Below the pieces are notes generated by a model, which saw only the letters and a list, made by a program, of their open reading frames with translations, had not been told where the DNA came from and ran no database searches. Below are positions 36,101-51,100 of a DNA stretch of 64,000 bases, piece by piece. The position numbers and the translations under genes were made by a program. The stretch's first letter is position 1. The number at the start of each line of letters is the position of its first letter. The DNA is from Hypomyces perniciosus. Taxonomy: Eukaryota > Ascomycota > Sordariomycetes > Hypocreales > Hypocreaceae. The stretch lies in the NCBI GenBank assembly GCA_008477525.1, contig SPDT01000004.1, positions 2,976,001 through 3,040,000 of the forward strand. The letters are read 5' to 3'.

Positions 36101-39100
36101 CACACGTCATCACTATCCGAATAACGCGCAAGGACGATTGCCCAGGCGGCACGAAGGATGGAAGCCTTTGTGATAGATGTGTTGGTTGACTTAGGGAACT
36201 CGATCGTCTTGTCCATAATACGGGTGTGGGAAGCACTGGACTTGTTATTAGGAGCCGGGAAGCTGGCACGCTTGGCGTCACGAAGCTGAGACTGCCAGTA
36301 GTCAGAGGCGACTTCGTTGTTCAGCTCCATGGTGTACTTGACAAAAGCAGCGTAGGACTGCAGAGGAGGAAGTTCGAGACCGTAGTATGCCGCAGACAAG
36401 GTAGCCGTAATTAATGGAAGCGACCATCCATCAAAGACAGTGTGATGAATGCTAAATGCAAAGTAGTTGCTGCTTCCATCTTGGATAATCGCATACTGGC
36501 ATAGGCGTTGGCCGTAGCCCATCTCGATCTGTTGCGTGTCAAGAGCATAAGTCTTCAGTGTGGCGTTGGTAGTATCTTCCCAGGAAATGTCATTCTTCAA
36601 CAAGACTTGGATAGTATTACCGTTGACGAGAATCATACGAGTGCGAAGGTTCGCGCAGCTCGCAACGGTACGCTCCCAGGCAGTGCGGAAATTATCAACA
36701 TCGACGTGCTCAGGAAGCTGGTAGACGTGTTTGGCGATGTAAGATCCAGGCTGTTTGATAGCAAGCGCCATGAGACCCTCTTGAAGCTTCGTGCAAGGGT
36801 AGGCGTCGTCAAGCAGGTTGTCTCCAGTGAGACCACACTGCTCCTCGAGGGCATCGGTGACGATTTCCTGGGTAAGTGGCCCACCAAGCAAGCTGAAAGG
36901 TTCAATGGCCGTCGAGTTGTTCCTTTCAGAAATAACAGCGACCAAAGCAAGCTTTGAGAGCCGAGGATCGTCAAAGATATCCTTCACGGCGATTATGATA
37001 CCAGCTTCGCGAGCATTGGTCACCAACTGGATAGCAGCAATGGAATCGCCACCAATCTGCAGGAAGCTATCATCGCAACCGATTTCCTCCTGAGGGATGT
37101 GTAGGACGTTTGACCAGAGCTCCTGCATGCGCCTCTCCATCTCAGTTTCAGGCATACGTTTGCTGCCGTTGCGGAGCGAGTAAGCGTCAAGTTCATTCTG
37201 GCCAAGCTCACGAACAAGCTTTTTAAGCATGTTCCTGTCAAGCTTGGTGGAGGTAATGAAGGGCATGAATCGGCAAGGAACAAAGATTGACGGAACCATG
37301 TAGCGAGGCAACGAGATGCTGAGCTGGCCAACCATGGTCAAAAGTTTCTTCTGGAGCTCTTCTGTCACTGGCATGAAGACATCCTCATCAGACTGAGATA
37401 TGCCGGCAGTGCGCGTTTCATCTGAGAAGCAGAAATACGAAATGAGGCTGACACCGGCGTCAGTCTTGGAAACGTCCACAGCAACCTGTCGAACACCGTC
37501 AAGACCGCTACGCATATGGTGTTCAACTTCGCCAAGTTCCACACGGAGACCGCGGATCTTGACTTGTGTATCCTTGCGGCTAGAGAACTCAATAGTGCCG
37601 TCAGGGTTGTATGAGCACAAGTCACCGGACTTGTAGAAGCGAGTCCACTGAGGTAGATTGCGACGAGGTGACCAAGGAGGCAGGCTGACAACAGTAGAAG
37701 CCTCCGTTCGGATTGGGTCGGCAAGGTACTCGCGCAGGATGGTCGGGCCTTGGATAACGACCTCACCAAGTGTGCCGGTAGGGGCAAGCTTCTGAGGATC
37801 TTCAGGATCCACGATCCAACAATAGCCTCCAACAGGGCGACCGACAGTCAAAGGTGATTCGTTTGCTGATTGCCATTCATGAAGGGTACTGAACACACAG
37901 GTTTCAGCAGGTCCCCAACCGTTAATAAGACGGACCTTGCCGAACCAAGTTGTCAACACATCGCGAGGAACAGCTTCACCTGCGAGAAGCAAGAGCTCAA
38001 GACTTGGCACATCAGCTGGGCTAAGGGTCCGCACGAAGGATGGCGTAAGGAAGGCCCAGTTGATGTCCTTTTCGGCAATAAACTCCTTCAGACCGTTCAT
38101 TCTAGTGTGCTCAGAAGGAACACAAATACAAGCACCAGAGATCAACGGGGCGATGATTTCACCGATAGACAGATCGAACACAAACGCAGCAAATTGAAGG
38201 ATCCTAACGTTTGAGTTAAGGCCAAGTCTCTTGCGAATGGCAGTCTGACTAGTAGCAACAGCACCATGCTCCATAACGAGACCCTTAGGAGTGCCGGTAC
38301 TACCAGAAGTAAAGAGCACATAGACTGCGTTGCGGGGCGACACCTCAACCTTGGGTCCGTAGGTGCTGGGGCTGTGAGCGATTAGTTGACCCAATGAGAG
38401 ACAGACTTCAACCACATTCTCAACGAGACCCTTGCAGAGCTTGACATTAGCTGAAGATGCAAGAGCCAGCTTGGAACGAGTCTGTGAAACAGCTTGTCTT
38501 AGACGTTGCTTTGGGTGAGATGGGTCGAGAGGAACCCAGACGGCACCCGCCTTGTTGATTGCCAGGATTGAGACGAAGAACCAGAGCGATTTTTCGAAGC
38601 ACACGTGGACGAGATCCTCAACCTTTACACCGCAGTCGTCAACAAGATGGTGCGCAAGGAGGTTAGCGGCAGAGTCGAGCTGGCCGTAGGTCAGGTCGCC
38701 GTCCCAAGCGCAGATTGCTGGCGCATCAGGTGTCTCCTTGGCACGAAGCTCAATAAGTTCATGGACGCAAGCATTCACAATCTCTGGATCCTCTTGGTTC
38801 CAATGAATAGCGTGCTGAAGATCCCACTCGCTGGAAACGGACAGATCGCTGAGCAAGAGATCCTCGCGAGTAAAGAGTTGCGTCGCTACATTGTCGAATT
38901 GGTGGCACAGAGCTTGCATTGACGTCTCAGAGAGTACTGTGGAATCATAGGTCAGAACCAACTCAATAGAGTCACTAAGAAGGTGACCCTGAATAACTAG
39001 AGGATAACTGAAGTAGCCTTGCATCAATTCCTCAGCGGAGCTGCCCTCAAGATCTGAAGGTAGGAGAAGGGCTCCAGATGAAGATTCAATACTGGCTGAA

Positions 39101-42100
39101 GTAGAGCTACCGCGAGAATCCAAGTGTTGACGAGGCTGGACGACCAGCAAGCTGGTGAAGTTACAGGCTTCCTTGAATTCGGGACCAATCTTGGAAATAT
39201 TTTGCAAACCAAACTGTTCATGTGGAACCATCTCGTGGGCCTGGTTCTGGATGGACTGCAAGTACTGAGAAACAGTCTGGTTCTGATCAAGTCGAACACG
39301 CACAGGAACAGTAGCGACGACTGGACCAGGCATATCCATTAGGCCAGGAACTGGTGCTTGGCGACCAGAAATTGTAGTGCCGAAGCAGACATCGTCTGTA
39401 TCGCAGTAACGAGCAAGCACAATCGCCCAAGTAGCGCGCATAACAGTAGCCTTGGTGATGGCAGGATTGGCGGAGGCTGTGACTTGAATAGTCTTGGTCA
39501 TTACGCGAGTAATGCTCTCAGACTTGGAAAATTTGGCGATGGGAGGATAAGACGCTCGCTTAGCGTTCTGGAGTTGCTGCGTCCAGTAGTTGACAGTAGT
39601 AGCATCGGTCTTCATATCCATAGTGTATTGGATAAAGGCAGAGTAAGGTTTCAAAGTCGGCAGTTCTAAGTTGCGGTAAGCACACTGCAGGGTGGTCATG
39701 ATAAGCTTGACAGTCCAACCATCGTGAACGGCGTGGTGGACAGTCCAGACAAAATAGTTGGCATTGCCGGCATTAATGAGGGCATACTGAGAGAGGCGAG
39801 AACCATAAGTCATCTCAGTATCCTGGGCAGCCTGGATAGCAGCACGGGCATCCATATTGTTTTGGGACTGCCAGTCAACTTTCTCATTCACAACAAGCTG
39901 AATGCACTGACCGTCAAGCATGACAATTCTTGTACGTAGAGCAGCGCAAAGCAGGGCAGTTTGTTCCCAAGCCGCCTTAAATCGAGCGATGTCAATGTAC
40001 TCAGAAAGACGATGGACGTACTTGGCGACGTACGAGCCCGGCTGCTTCACAGATAGTGCAATGAGCCCCTCCTGAAGCATAGTCGTCGGGAAGGCATCTT
40101 CAATCACAGCATTGACTGAAAGATTGCAGAGATGTCTAACTTCATCGCCAAGAGCCAGCTTGCGAACAGGTTCATCAAGCATGCAGAATGGAGTGATATC
40201 AGCTGCAAGAGCCGGTGCGGATTCACCAGTCTCTTGAGCCTTGGCTGCGACAGCCGAAAGGCGCGGGTCGTCGAAGATTTCTTTGACAGCAAGCAGGACA
40301 CCGGATTCGCGGGCGGCGCTGACCATATGAATAGCAGTAATGGAGTCGCCTCCAAGACCCAGGAAGCTATCATCACGACCAATTGACTCAATAGGGACGC
40401 TGAGTTTCTCAGACCAAAGCCTCTGAAGGAATATCTCCATTGGTGTCTCCGGTGAGCGCTTCCTTCCACCAAGCAAAGAATACTGAGCAATTTGAGAGTT
40501 ATCGAGGTTGTTCGTAAGCTTCTTCAGCTCATTCCTATCAAGCTTAGTGGAAGTAATGAAAGGCATGTAGCGGCACGGGATGAACATGGTCGGGATCATG
40601 TAGCGAGGCAGGGAAATGCTAAGCTGTCCAACCACAGCTGCCAGAAATGACTGCAATTCCTCGTCCAGTGGTAGGAAGGGTCCTTCTGAGACATCGTGAT
40701 TGATACCAGCAGTCCTGGTCTCATCGCTAAAACAGAAATAGGCAACGAGGCTCGAACCGTTTTCGCCCTTGAACACGTCAACGGCAACCTGTCGGGCACC
40801 AGTAAGGGCCTGTTGGATGTGATGTTGAACCTCACCGAGCTCAACGCGCAGACCACGGATCTTAATCTGGGTGTCTTTACGCGTTGAAAATTCGATCGTT
40901 CCATCCAGGTTATAATAACACAGATCGCCGGACTTGTACAACTTATTCCAGTATTTCGAGTCAGGTCGAGGAGCCCATTTAGGTAGCGAGAACACGGTAG
41001 AAGCCTTGGTGCGTTCAGGGTCCGCGAGATATTCGCGTAAGAGAGTCGGGCCTTGAATGACGACCTCACCAAGCGTTCCGATTGGAGCGAGGCGTTGAGG
41101 GTCTTCGGGATCAACGATCCAACAGAATCCACCCACTGGCTTACCGATCGTGAGAGGAGATTCTACTGACTTCCACTCGTGGAGGGTACTGAACACACAA
41201 GTCTCAGCAGGGCCCCAACCATTGACTAAGCGAACCTGACCGAACCACGTAGTCAGAACGTCCCTAGGAACAGCTTCACCGGCAAGTAATAGAAGCTCTA
41301 GGCCAGGGACCTCAGCCGGTTTAAGCGTTCGTACGAATGAAGGAGTCAGGAAAGCCCAGTTGACGTTCATATCGCGGATAAATTGGGTCAGGCCATTCAT
41401 CCTAGTATGCTCAGAAGGAATACATAAACAGGCGCCTGTGATTAGAGGGGCTATTATTTCACCGATCGAGAGATCGAACACAAAGGCGGCGAATTGCAAC
41501 ATCCGCACATCGGGCGTGAGGCGGAGCCGCTTGACGATGGCAGTTTGACTCGTGCAGACAGATCCATGTTGCATGACCAGACCCTTTGGCGTGCCAGTAC
41601 TGCCGGATGTGAATAGAACATAGACAGCGTTGTCTGAGGACACAGTAGTAACCGGGCCCTTCTGGCTATGCGCCTCAACTTTGGACAGCGAACTATTAAG
41701 CTCGGGAGTCACTACAACCACAGACTCAACCAAGCTAGCACACAGCTCGGCGTTGGCTGGAGAAGTCAAGGACAGCGTAGCACGGGTTTGGGACACGAAC
41801 TGTTGCAAACGTTGCTCAGGATGCGAGGAATCAAGAGGCACCCAAGCTGCACCTGACTTGTTAATAGCCAAAATTGAGACAAAGAACCAAGCGGATTTCT
41901 CGAAGCAAACATGGATCAAATCATCCACCTTGACCTCATATGTGGTTATTAGGTAATGGGCAAGGCGGTTAGCAGCGCGGTTAAGCTCAGCGTAAGTGAA
42001 CTCAGCGTCCCAAGCACGAATGGCCATGGAATTGGGACGAATATTGGCCTGCTCTTCAATGAGCTGATGCACACAAGAGGCAACGATCTCAGGGACCTCG

Positions 42101-45100
42101 GTGTTAAAGTTGAGGGACTGTGCAACGTCCCATTCGGAGGCAACCGAGAGCGTTCCAAGGTTCAACTCAGGCTCAGAGACGAGCTGTTGAACAACGTGCT
42201 TGAATTGTTGAGACAGCGCCCGAAGCTGGTGTTCAGGAAGAGCCAAGGTGTTGTAGATCAGTACAAGGTTAATGAACTCCTCATGCAAGTGAGCTTGGAT
42301 GACAAGAGGGTAACTAAAGTAACCCTGCATCACCTCTTCCTTAGTCTCAGCAGCGGCTTCAGAAGCAGCGATAAGAGCTTCTTCGTTGTTATCACTGTAG
42401 ATCAGGGTCTGCAATGGCTGAATAACAAGCAAGCTGGTAAAGTCACAGGCATCCTTGGCATCGGCACTAAGCTTGCCAATATTCTGGAGACCAAACTGCT
42501 CATACGCAACCATTTCAGTGGCCTGGCCCTGAATATCCTGAAGGAAGTTGTCTACAGACTTCTGGCGATCCAAACGGACTCGAATCGGTACAGTAGCAAT
42601 TACTGGACCGGGCATTTCCATTAAACCAGGAACTGGAGCTTGACGACCTGAAATAGTTGTGCCGAAGCAGACATCATCGGTATCACAGTAGCGTGCCAGG
42701 ACCACAGCCCAAGCGGCGCGTAAGATAGTGGCCTTTGTGACATTAACGTTCCCCTGGGGAAGATCGATTCTGGTCTCGACAAAGCGAGTGGTATCGCTCT
42801 TCTCGGACACATCGATCGAGACTGTTGAGGGGAAGGTGGCTTTCTTTACGTCATGAAGCTCTCTCAACCAGTACTCAGAAGCATTGTTGTAGTCGATATC
42901 CATAGTATACTGAATGAACCTGGCATAGTTCTCGATCCTAGGAAGCTCGAGTCCTCGATAAGCACTGTGAAGGGTACCGAGGATGATGGGCGTGGTCCAT
43001 CCATCGAAGACGGCGTGATGGATGCTCCACACAAATTGCACATCTTGGCCCTTTTCTTCGATAAGTGCGTAGCGGCACAAACGAGATCCGTAGCTCATCT
43101 CAGTGTGCTGAGTATTTTGCAGATATGACATCAGTGCCATACCTTCGGTATTTTCCCAAGCGATGTCGTTCTTGACGATGGTCTGGATTGAGATACCACC
43201 AACGCTGATGATGCGGGTACGCATGTTAGCACAGAGTTCCACAGTTCTCTCCCAGGCAGCCTTGAATCGGGCCACATCAACATGCGCTGGCAGGCGATAG
43301 TGGTACTTGGCAATGTAAGAACCGGGTTGCTTAACAGCCAATGCCATAAGACCTTCCTGGAGCTTAGAACAAGGATACGCATCCTCAATCTCCATGTTAC
43401 CCGAGAGCTCAAGTTCGGAGCAGTTGAAAACCAAGTCCTGGTGGGCCTGATCAATCAAAGCGAACGGTGCAATCGTGCTGGTCTCTTCAACTTCATCTTC
43501 GGCATCTGTGGCCTTGGAAGCGACCGCAAGCAGTCGAGGGTCATCGAAGATATCGTTAACAGTCAGCACAATTCCGTGGCCCCAGGCAGTAGCAACAAGG
43601 CGGATAGTAGCGATAGAATCACCACCAATCCTCAGAAAGCTATCATCACGGCCTATAGAAGCAGCCGGCATGTTTAAAATTGTGGCCCATAGTGCTTGCA
43701 GACGGCGTTCCATTTCAGTATCGGGTGCTCGCTTATCACCGCCAGTGAGGGAGTATTGCTCAAGCTCTTCGTGTACCAGCGAGGCAGTCAGCTTTAGAAG
43801 CAGCTTCCTGTCAAGTTTGCCAGAGGTGACAAGCGGCATAACCTGGCAAGGAATGAAGAAGGTTGGCACCATATAGCCAGGCAGGACAACACTTAAGCGA
43901 CCAAGTAGGCTGTTGATATTATCCTTCAATTCGTTGGTGAAAGGTAAGATAATATCCTTGTTAGTCATACCACTGCTCATGCTGGCTGGAAGGGTATTGT
44001 TGTTAAAGCAAACGAACGCGACCAAGTTAGCACCGGCATCCGTCTTAAATACATCAACCGCAACTTGTTCAACGTTATCAAGATTCTGACGGATATGGTG
44101 CTCAACTTCACCCAATTCCACACGGAGGCCGCGAATCTTGACTTGCGTGTCCTTACGGCTATAGTACTGGATGGTTCCGTCAGCATTGTACATCGCCAAG
44201 TCACCAGTCTTATAGAATCGACTCCAGTGGCGCAAATCACGCTTGGGCGCCCACTCAGGTAGCGAGGTGACAGTCGACGAGGCTGTCTTCTGAGGATCTG
44301 CCAGATATTCACGGAGCAGATTAGGGCCCTGGATAACGACTTCACCGAGAGTTCCGGTGGGCGCTAGCTTTTGAGGATCTTCGGGATCAACAATCCAGCA
44401 GTAGCCACCAACGGGCTGCCCGATCGTTAACTGCGACTCCTCGATAGAATTCCACTCGTGAAGAGCTCCGAAGACACAAGTCTCTGTAGGGCCCCAGCCG
44501 TTAAGCAGGCGAAGCTTGCCAAACCACAACTCGAACACGTCGCGATTGACAGCTTCGCCGATGAGAATAAGAAGCTCAAGACAAGGGACCTCCTCAGGTC
44601 TGATAGTCCGAGCAAAGGAAGGAGTCAGCATTGTCCAGTTGACGTTCGTCTCCCGGATATAGGAAGTCAGAGAGTTCATCTGAGTTTCCCAAGACGGGAT
44701 ACAGACACAAGCACCGGAAATTAAAGGAGTGATTATTTCACCAATGCAGGCATCAAATACGAACGAAGCAAATTGCAACATCCGTACACCCGGAGCGTAG
44801 CCCAGTCTCCTACTAATAGAGGTCTGACTGCTGCAAAGAGCGCCATGCTCCATAACGACACCCTTAGGAACGCCAGTTGATCCAGAGGTAAATAGGATGT
44901 AGGCAACATCCTGCGGAGAAACAGATACAACCGGCTTGCCTTCATTGAACTCCTTATCAGCTGCAAGCTTGGTATCTAGCTCTGGCGTAACTTCGAGGAC
45001 ATTCGCAACCAGGTTAGCACACTTGGCGGCATTGGAAGGCGAAGACAGCGCCAAGGTAGCTCCCGTCTGACAAACAACTTGTTGATGGCGTTCAGCTGGG

Positions 45101-48100
45101 TGTGACGGGTCGAGAGGAGTCCAAGCTGCGCCTGCCTTGTTAATGGCCAGGATAGCCACCACATACCAGGCAGATTTATCGAAGCACACATGGATTAGTT
45201 CGCCAACCTTGACATCCACAGATTTAACCAGATAGCTAGCCAATCTATTGGCAGCATGATCCAGTTCAGCATAAGTGAATTTGGCATCCCAGGCACAAAT
45301 AGCGGGGGCGTTGGGAGTTTTCCTCATTTGTTGCTCAACGAGGTTGTGGATGCACTCTTCAACCACAGCGGGCTCGTCATGGTTAGAGGCACGAGAAAAT
45401 TCAAAGTCCCATTCGCTTGCCATCGAAACAGTGGCTAAAGAGCTGTTATCTTGGTTGAGCAGCTGGGAAACCACGTGCTCGAATTGGTGGGATAGGCCTT
45501 GAAGCTGGTGCTCAGCAATGATATCGCCATCGTAGATAAGAACAAGATCAACATGGCTGTCATGGAGGTGGCATTGCATAACTAGAGGGTAGTTAAAGTA
45601 ATTCTCCAGCATTTCATCAGCCCGGACGTCTTCGGTTGTCGTAGCAGTGACGAGAGCCTCCTCTTCGTGGCTACCTGTTGACGTGATATGTTGGATAGGC
45701 TGAACAACCAACAAGCTAGTGAAGTCACAGGCTTCCTTAATTTGGGTGTTAATTTTGGAGATATTTTGCAGACCGAATTGTTCGTAAGTAACCATTTCAG
45801 AAGCCTGGGTCTGAATGTTCTCGAGGAAGCTGGTGAGAGACTGTTGGCGATCCAGCTTGACACGAACAGGCACAGTAGCAACCACAAGACCAGGCATACG
45901 CTCCAGGCCAGGGACTGGGGCGTGGCGGCCTGAAACAGTAGTTCCGAAGCAGACATCATCAGTATCGTTATATCGTGCTAAGACGATGGCCCAGGCGGCT
46001 CGAAGAACCGATGCCTTGGTGATCGAAGTGCTGGTCAACCGCTGGAACCGGATGGTCTTTTGCATGACGCGAGTCGACTTCTCGGAATTCTTAGCCTTGA
46101 CGATCTCACTTCCAGAAGGGAAGGTAGCGCGCTTCGCGCCTTGGAGCTGTGTCGTCCAGTACTCGCTAGCAGCGCTGTGGTCCATATCTATTACATACTT
46201 GACGAAGCCAGCATAGGGTAGGATTGAAGGAATATTTGCGCCATGGTAGACAGCATGCAAAGTACCGAGAATTAATGGCAAAGTCCAGCCATCGAAAATG
46301 GTGTGATGGATGTTCCACACGAAATACTTCTCTCCATCCTGCTCAATAATGCCATATCGGCTGAGTGGTGAGCCGTAGCCCATTTCCGAGTTCTCAGCAG
46401 ACATGACGAAGGACCGCAAATCGGAGGATGATCGCCATTTAACTGGTTCCTTGATAATGGCCTGAACAGCAACGCCATCAACGAGGACGAATCTGGTTCG
46501 CAGGGTGGCACAGATATTGACGGTTTGCTCCCAAGCAAACTTGAAGCGCGCGATATCAATGGCAGAAGCAAGGCGGTACACGTGCTTAGCAACGTACGAT
46601 CCAGGCTGCTTCACAGCCAAGGTCATTAGACCCTCCTGAAGTCTAGTACATGGGTAAGCATCCTCGATGTTTATAGTCTCAGACAATCCGCACTGAACGC
46701 GAATTTCAGCAATGACAGCATCCATAGTGTTTCTCGGGAGGATACTGAACGGCTTAGTCTCGTAGATAGGCATAATCTCCTCAATATTAGCGGTCTCGGC
46801 CATTTGGGACAGACGAGGATCATGGAAGATGGTAGCCACGGTTAGACCAATGTCGTTCTGCTGAGCCAGTGATACAAGCTGGATTGCGCTGATAGAATCG
46901 CCACCAATCCGGAGAAAACTATCATTCTTGCCAATAGACTCCACATCAATCTTGAGGACTTGAGCCCAAAGGTCACGAAGCTTGAACTCCATAGGCGTAG
47001 TTGGCGGCTCGCTCTTACCAAGATCTGGTGCAAATCGTAAACGATCTTGAGTAGAGAGGTTCTCGGCGTGAGTAATTAGAGCATGGCGGTTGACCTTTCC
47101 GGTAACCGTCTGCTCTGGCTTGCCTTCGAATACAAGGTAAGATGCAGGAATCATGTAAGAAGGTAGGATCATGCTCAAGGAGCCGTCAATCTGTGAGATC
47201 GTAGCACGAGTCTCACCTGATACAGACTCCATCAGGCGGGCAGGAGACTGTAAACTAGAAATTCCCTCAGTATACCAGATAAAGGCCAGGAGACTGTCAT
47301 GGCCGTGCTCATCCTTGACAACTGCGACGATCGCGGCCATATCCGTGGGAAGGAACTCATGGATTCGGGCTTCAATTTCGCCCAATTCGACACGTTGACC
47401 GTGGAGCTTAACTTGAGTATCCTTGCGGCCCATGAAATCGAACATACCGTCGGCGTTGCGACGAACTAAATCGCCAGTCCTGTAGACTCTCTTGACATCA
47501 TCACCAGGAAGCCAGTCAACGTTTTCAATCCAATTGGCAGAGACTTCGGCGTTAACGTTGAGATAACCACGAGCAAGCATAGGACCTTGGATGAGAAGTT
47601 CACCGATGCAGCCAATTGGGACAAGCTTCTTGACATTGGTGGGTTCAACGACCCAGAAGGCAGAAGAAATCGGTCTCCCAAGGTTGGTCGATCGGCCAGA
47701 TTTGCCAACAGTCGAGTTCCAGGCACAAATAGATGCTTCGGCTGGACCATATAGACCATGGAGCTCAACGTGGTCAACCCAACGGTCAGCGCATTTCTTA
47801 CTGATAGCCTCACCACCAAGGCAGACGACCTCAAGATAAGGAACATCGGCTGGTGAGAGAAGATCCGCAACTGTAGGCGTAAGGAACACCCAGTTGGCCT
47901 TGGTTGCGTTTATCGCGCCGGCCAAGTCATTGAGACGGGCATGATCAGAGGGAATGCAGATGCATGCACCCCGCATTAATGAGACGAGACAATCCAAAAC
48001 ACCAACGTCAAACGTGTAGGCAGAGAATTGGAACACACGCGTACCGGGCCCAATGTTAAGGTCCGCGCCGTAGGCGTTGCCTGATGAGCAGAGAGAATTA

Positions 48101-51100
48101 TGCTGAATGACCATACCCTTTGGCTTGCCAGTGGAACCAGAAGTAAAGAGGATGACACTGGCATTGTCGGGCTGCGCCTTCGAAGTTACGATACTATTAA
48201 TAGGGTCGGAGAGCTCAAAGAGAGCCTCATCGACAACCAAGACATCAATTCCAAGCTCGCGGACGGTGTTCTGGCACAACGGGCTAGCAACAGCCAATGT
48301 TGCCTTAGTATCGTCAATAATGCCACGAAGACGGGCAGCACGTGCCTTGGGGTCAAGTGGAACGAAAGCACCGCCAGCCATCTCAATAGCAACCATTGCA
48401 ACGACAGCCCATGAAGACTTGGGGAAACACAATGGGATGAGCGACTCGGGGCCGACACCAAGTTGCTGAAGCTTCCAGGCTAAGCGTGATGTAAACACGC
48501 CAAGCTCTGCATAGGTAAGATCGCCATCCCAAGAATGAATTGCGATGGCGTCTGGTTGCGCCCTGATACGTTCCTGAATGAGCCAGTGTGTGCAGGATTC
48601 GGTGGAAGGTTTCAGTCTAGTTGACTCGAGAGCGTGCTGAACGTCCCACTCGCCAACAAGAGAAATAGCATCGAGAGTAACTTCAGATTCAGATAGAAGC
48701 TGTTGCACTACGTAATCAATGTGCTGTGACAGAGTCGACACTTGTGCCTCAGTAAGGATATCAGGGTTGAAGAACAGCCGTTGCAGAATACGGTCCTCGA
48801 AAGTGTTGGTGATAATTACAAGCGGATAGTTGAAATAGCTCTGCATAGCGTCGTCAGTGCGGCTCTGTTCAGAGTCGCCATACACAAGGATATTGGTCTT
48901 GGAGTCATCCTCAGCGGGTGTCTGGGCAGGAGGTTGAATCACGAGCAAACTGGAGAAGTCACAGGTGTCCTTGGCATCCTGGCTCAGTTTGGCGATATTT
49001 TGGAGACCAAACTGCTCATACGGAACCATCTCATGGGCCTGGTTCTGAATATCATGAAGGAACTTAGCCTTAGATACCGAGCGGTCGAGTCGGACACGAA
49101 TAGGGACAGTCGCGATCATAGGACCAGGCATGGTCTCGAGTCCAGCAACGGGCGCATTGCGGCCCGACACTGTAGTACCGAAGCATACATCATCAGTATC
49201 GCAGTAACGAGCAAGGACAATAGCCCAAGCCGCTCGTAGAATCGAGGCTTTTGTAATGATGGTTTGTTTCCGTTGGCTAAAGGTTATGGTTGACTTGAAA
49301 ACCTGTGATAATGACGGTGAGCCGGTAGGAGGCTGGCGAGGTGGGAAGATGGCCCTCTTGGATCCAACCAGCTGCTCCGTCCAGAAATTGGCAGACAGGC
49401 TATTATCAAGCTCCATATTGTATTTAATGAAGCCCGAGAAAGGTTGAAGAGGCGTAACCTCGCCACCATGATAGATTGTATACAGGGTAACCAGGAGAAT
49501 ACGAATCACCCAACCATCGTAGATCGAGTGGTGAGCCGACCACACGAAGTAATTAACATCACCCTCACGGAGGAAGCCATACCAGCAGAGAGGAGATCCA
49601 TAGCCCATCAGCAAGTCTCGAGGTGAGTTTGAAATAGATGATAGGGTCTCATTCTCTAGGGACTGCCACTGATCATCGCCCTTGATGACCAGTTGAGTGG
49701 GCGTGCCATTTACCATGACGATTCGTGTTCGCATGTTGCCACACAGCTGGACGGTTTGATCCCAAGCAGCCTTGAATCTGTCCATGTGAACGAAATCAGC
49801 TAGTTTGTAGACATATTTGGCAACATAGGAACCGGGCTGCTTGACGGTCAAGGCCATCAGACCTTGTTGCAATGAGGTGCAAGGATAGGCATCTTCGATC
49901 ACCTGGTTCTCAGTAAGGTCATAAATCTCGCGTATTTCACTGCTGAGAACAGTGGAACGAACTTCCTCAGTTAACAGGCTGAAAGGTGCGATATATTTCT
50001 GCTCCTCGGTGGCCCCCTCAGCGAAGGCAGCCTTAGAAGCCACAGCGAGCAGTCGAGAGTCATCAAAGACATCCTTAACAACTAGGGAGATGCCTGCCTC
50101 GCGAGCCTTAGATACCAAGTAAATCGCAGTAATTGAGTCACCACCGATTAGGAGGAAACTGTCATCGCGACCAATAGACTCAACCGGAAGGTTGAGGATC
50201 TCAGACCAGATAGCTCTTAGGCGGCTCTCCATCTCGGTCTCTGGAGTACGCTTCTTGCCATCAATAAGTGAATAGTGCACTAGCTGGTCCCTTTCCAGTG
50301 AAGAAGTCAATTCCTTTAAGGTTTTCCTGTCAAGCTTCGTAGAGGTAATGAAGGGCATGAACTTGCAGGGGATAAAAAGGGTAGGGATCATATATCGCGG
50401 CAGGGTAACATTGAGCTCGCCAACCATGGCCGTGATGCGGGTGTGGACATCAGATTCAAGAGGTACGAAAATGTCGGTATTCTTGAGATCGGATGTCGCA
50501 GGCTCAGAGTCATCGCTGAAGCAGAGGTAGCAAACAAGGTTGGTGCCCGTTTCGGTCTTGAATACATCAACAGCAATCTGGCACACACCTTCGAGGGTCT
50601 CTCGGATGTGGTGCTCAACCTCGCCAAGTTCAACCCGAAGACCACGAATCTTAACTTGTGTATCCTTGCGGCTATAGAATTCGAGCGTTCCATCGGCATT
50701 ATAGAAGCAGAGATCTCCAGACTTATAGAAGCGGCTCCAAGGTTGTGAGTCTTTTCGAGGGGCCCATTCCGGAAGTGATGTTATAATGGCTTCCTTGGAC
50801 CTCTTAGGATCGGCTAGATACTCACGAAGCAAAGTTGGACCTTGGATAACGACTTCGCCCATACAGCCAATTGGCGCCAATTTCGTCGGGTCTTCAGCAT
50901 CAACAATCCAGCAGTAACCGCCAATAGGTCGACCAACAGTCAGAGGTGACTCGGAAATCGAAGTCCATTCATGCAGGGTGCTGAACACACAGGTTTCAGC
51001 AGGACCCCAACCATTGATAAGTCGAACCTTGCCGAACCAAGCATCAAGAATATCACGGCCAACAGCCTCTCCTGCAAGGAGAAGAAGCTCCAGACTTGGC

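Noticed and set aside
41956..42624. 222-codon plus-strand frame and dozens of similar plus-strand frames inside 25.9-64 kb
   Set aside because: They recur at the same relative position in each module and are antisense shadows of conserved NRPS motifs.
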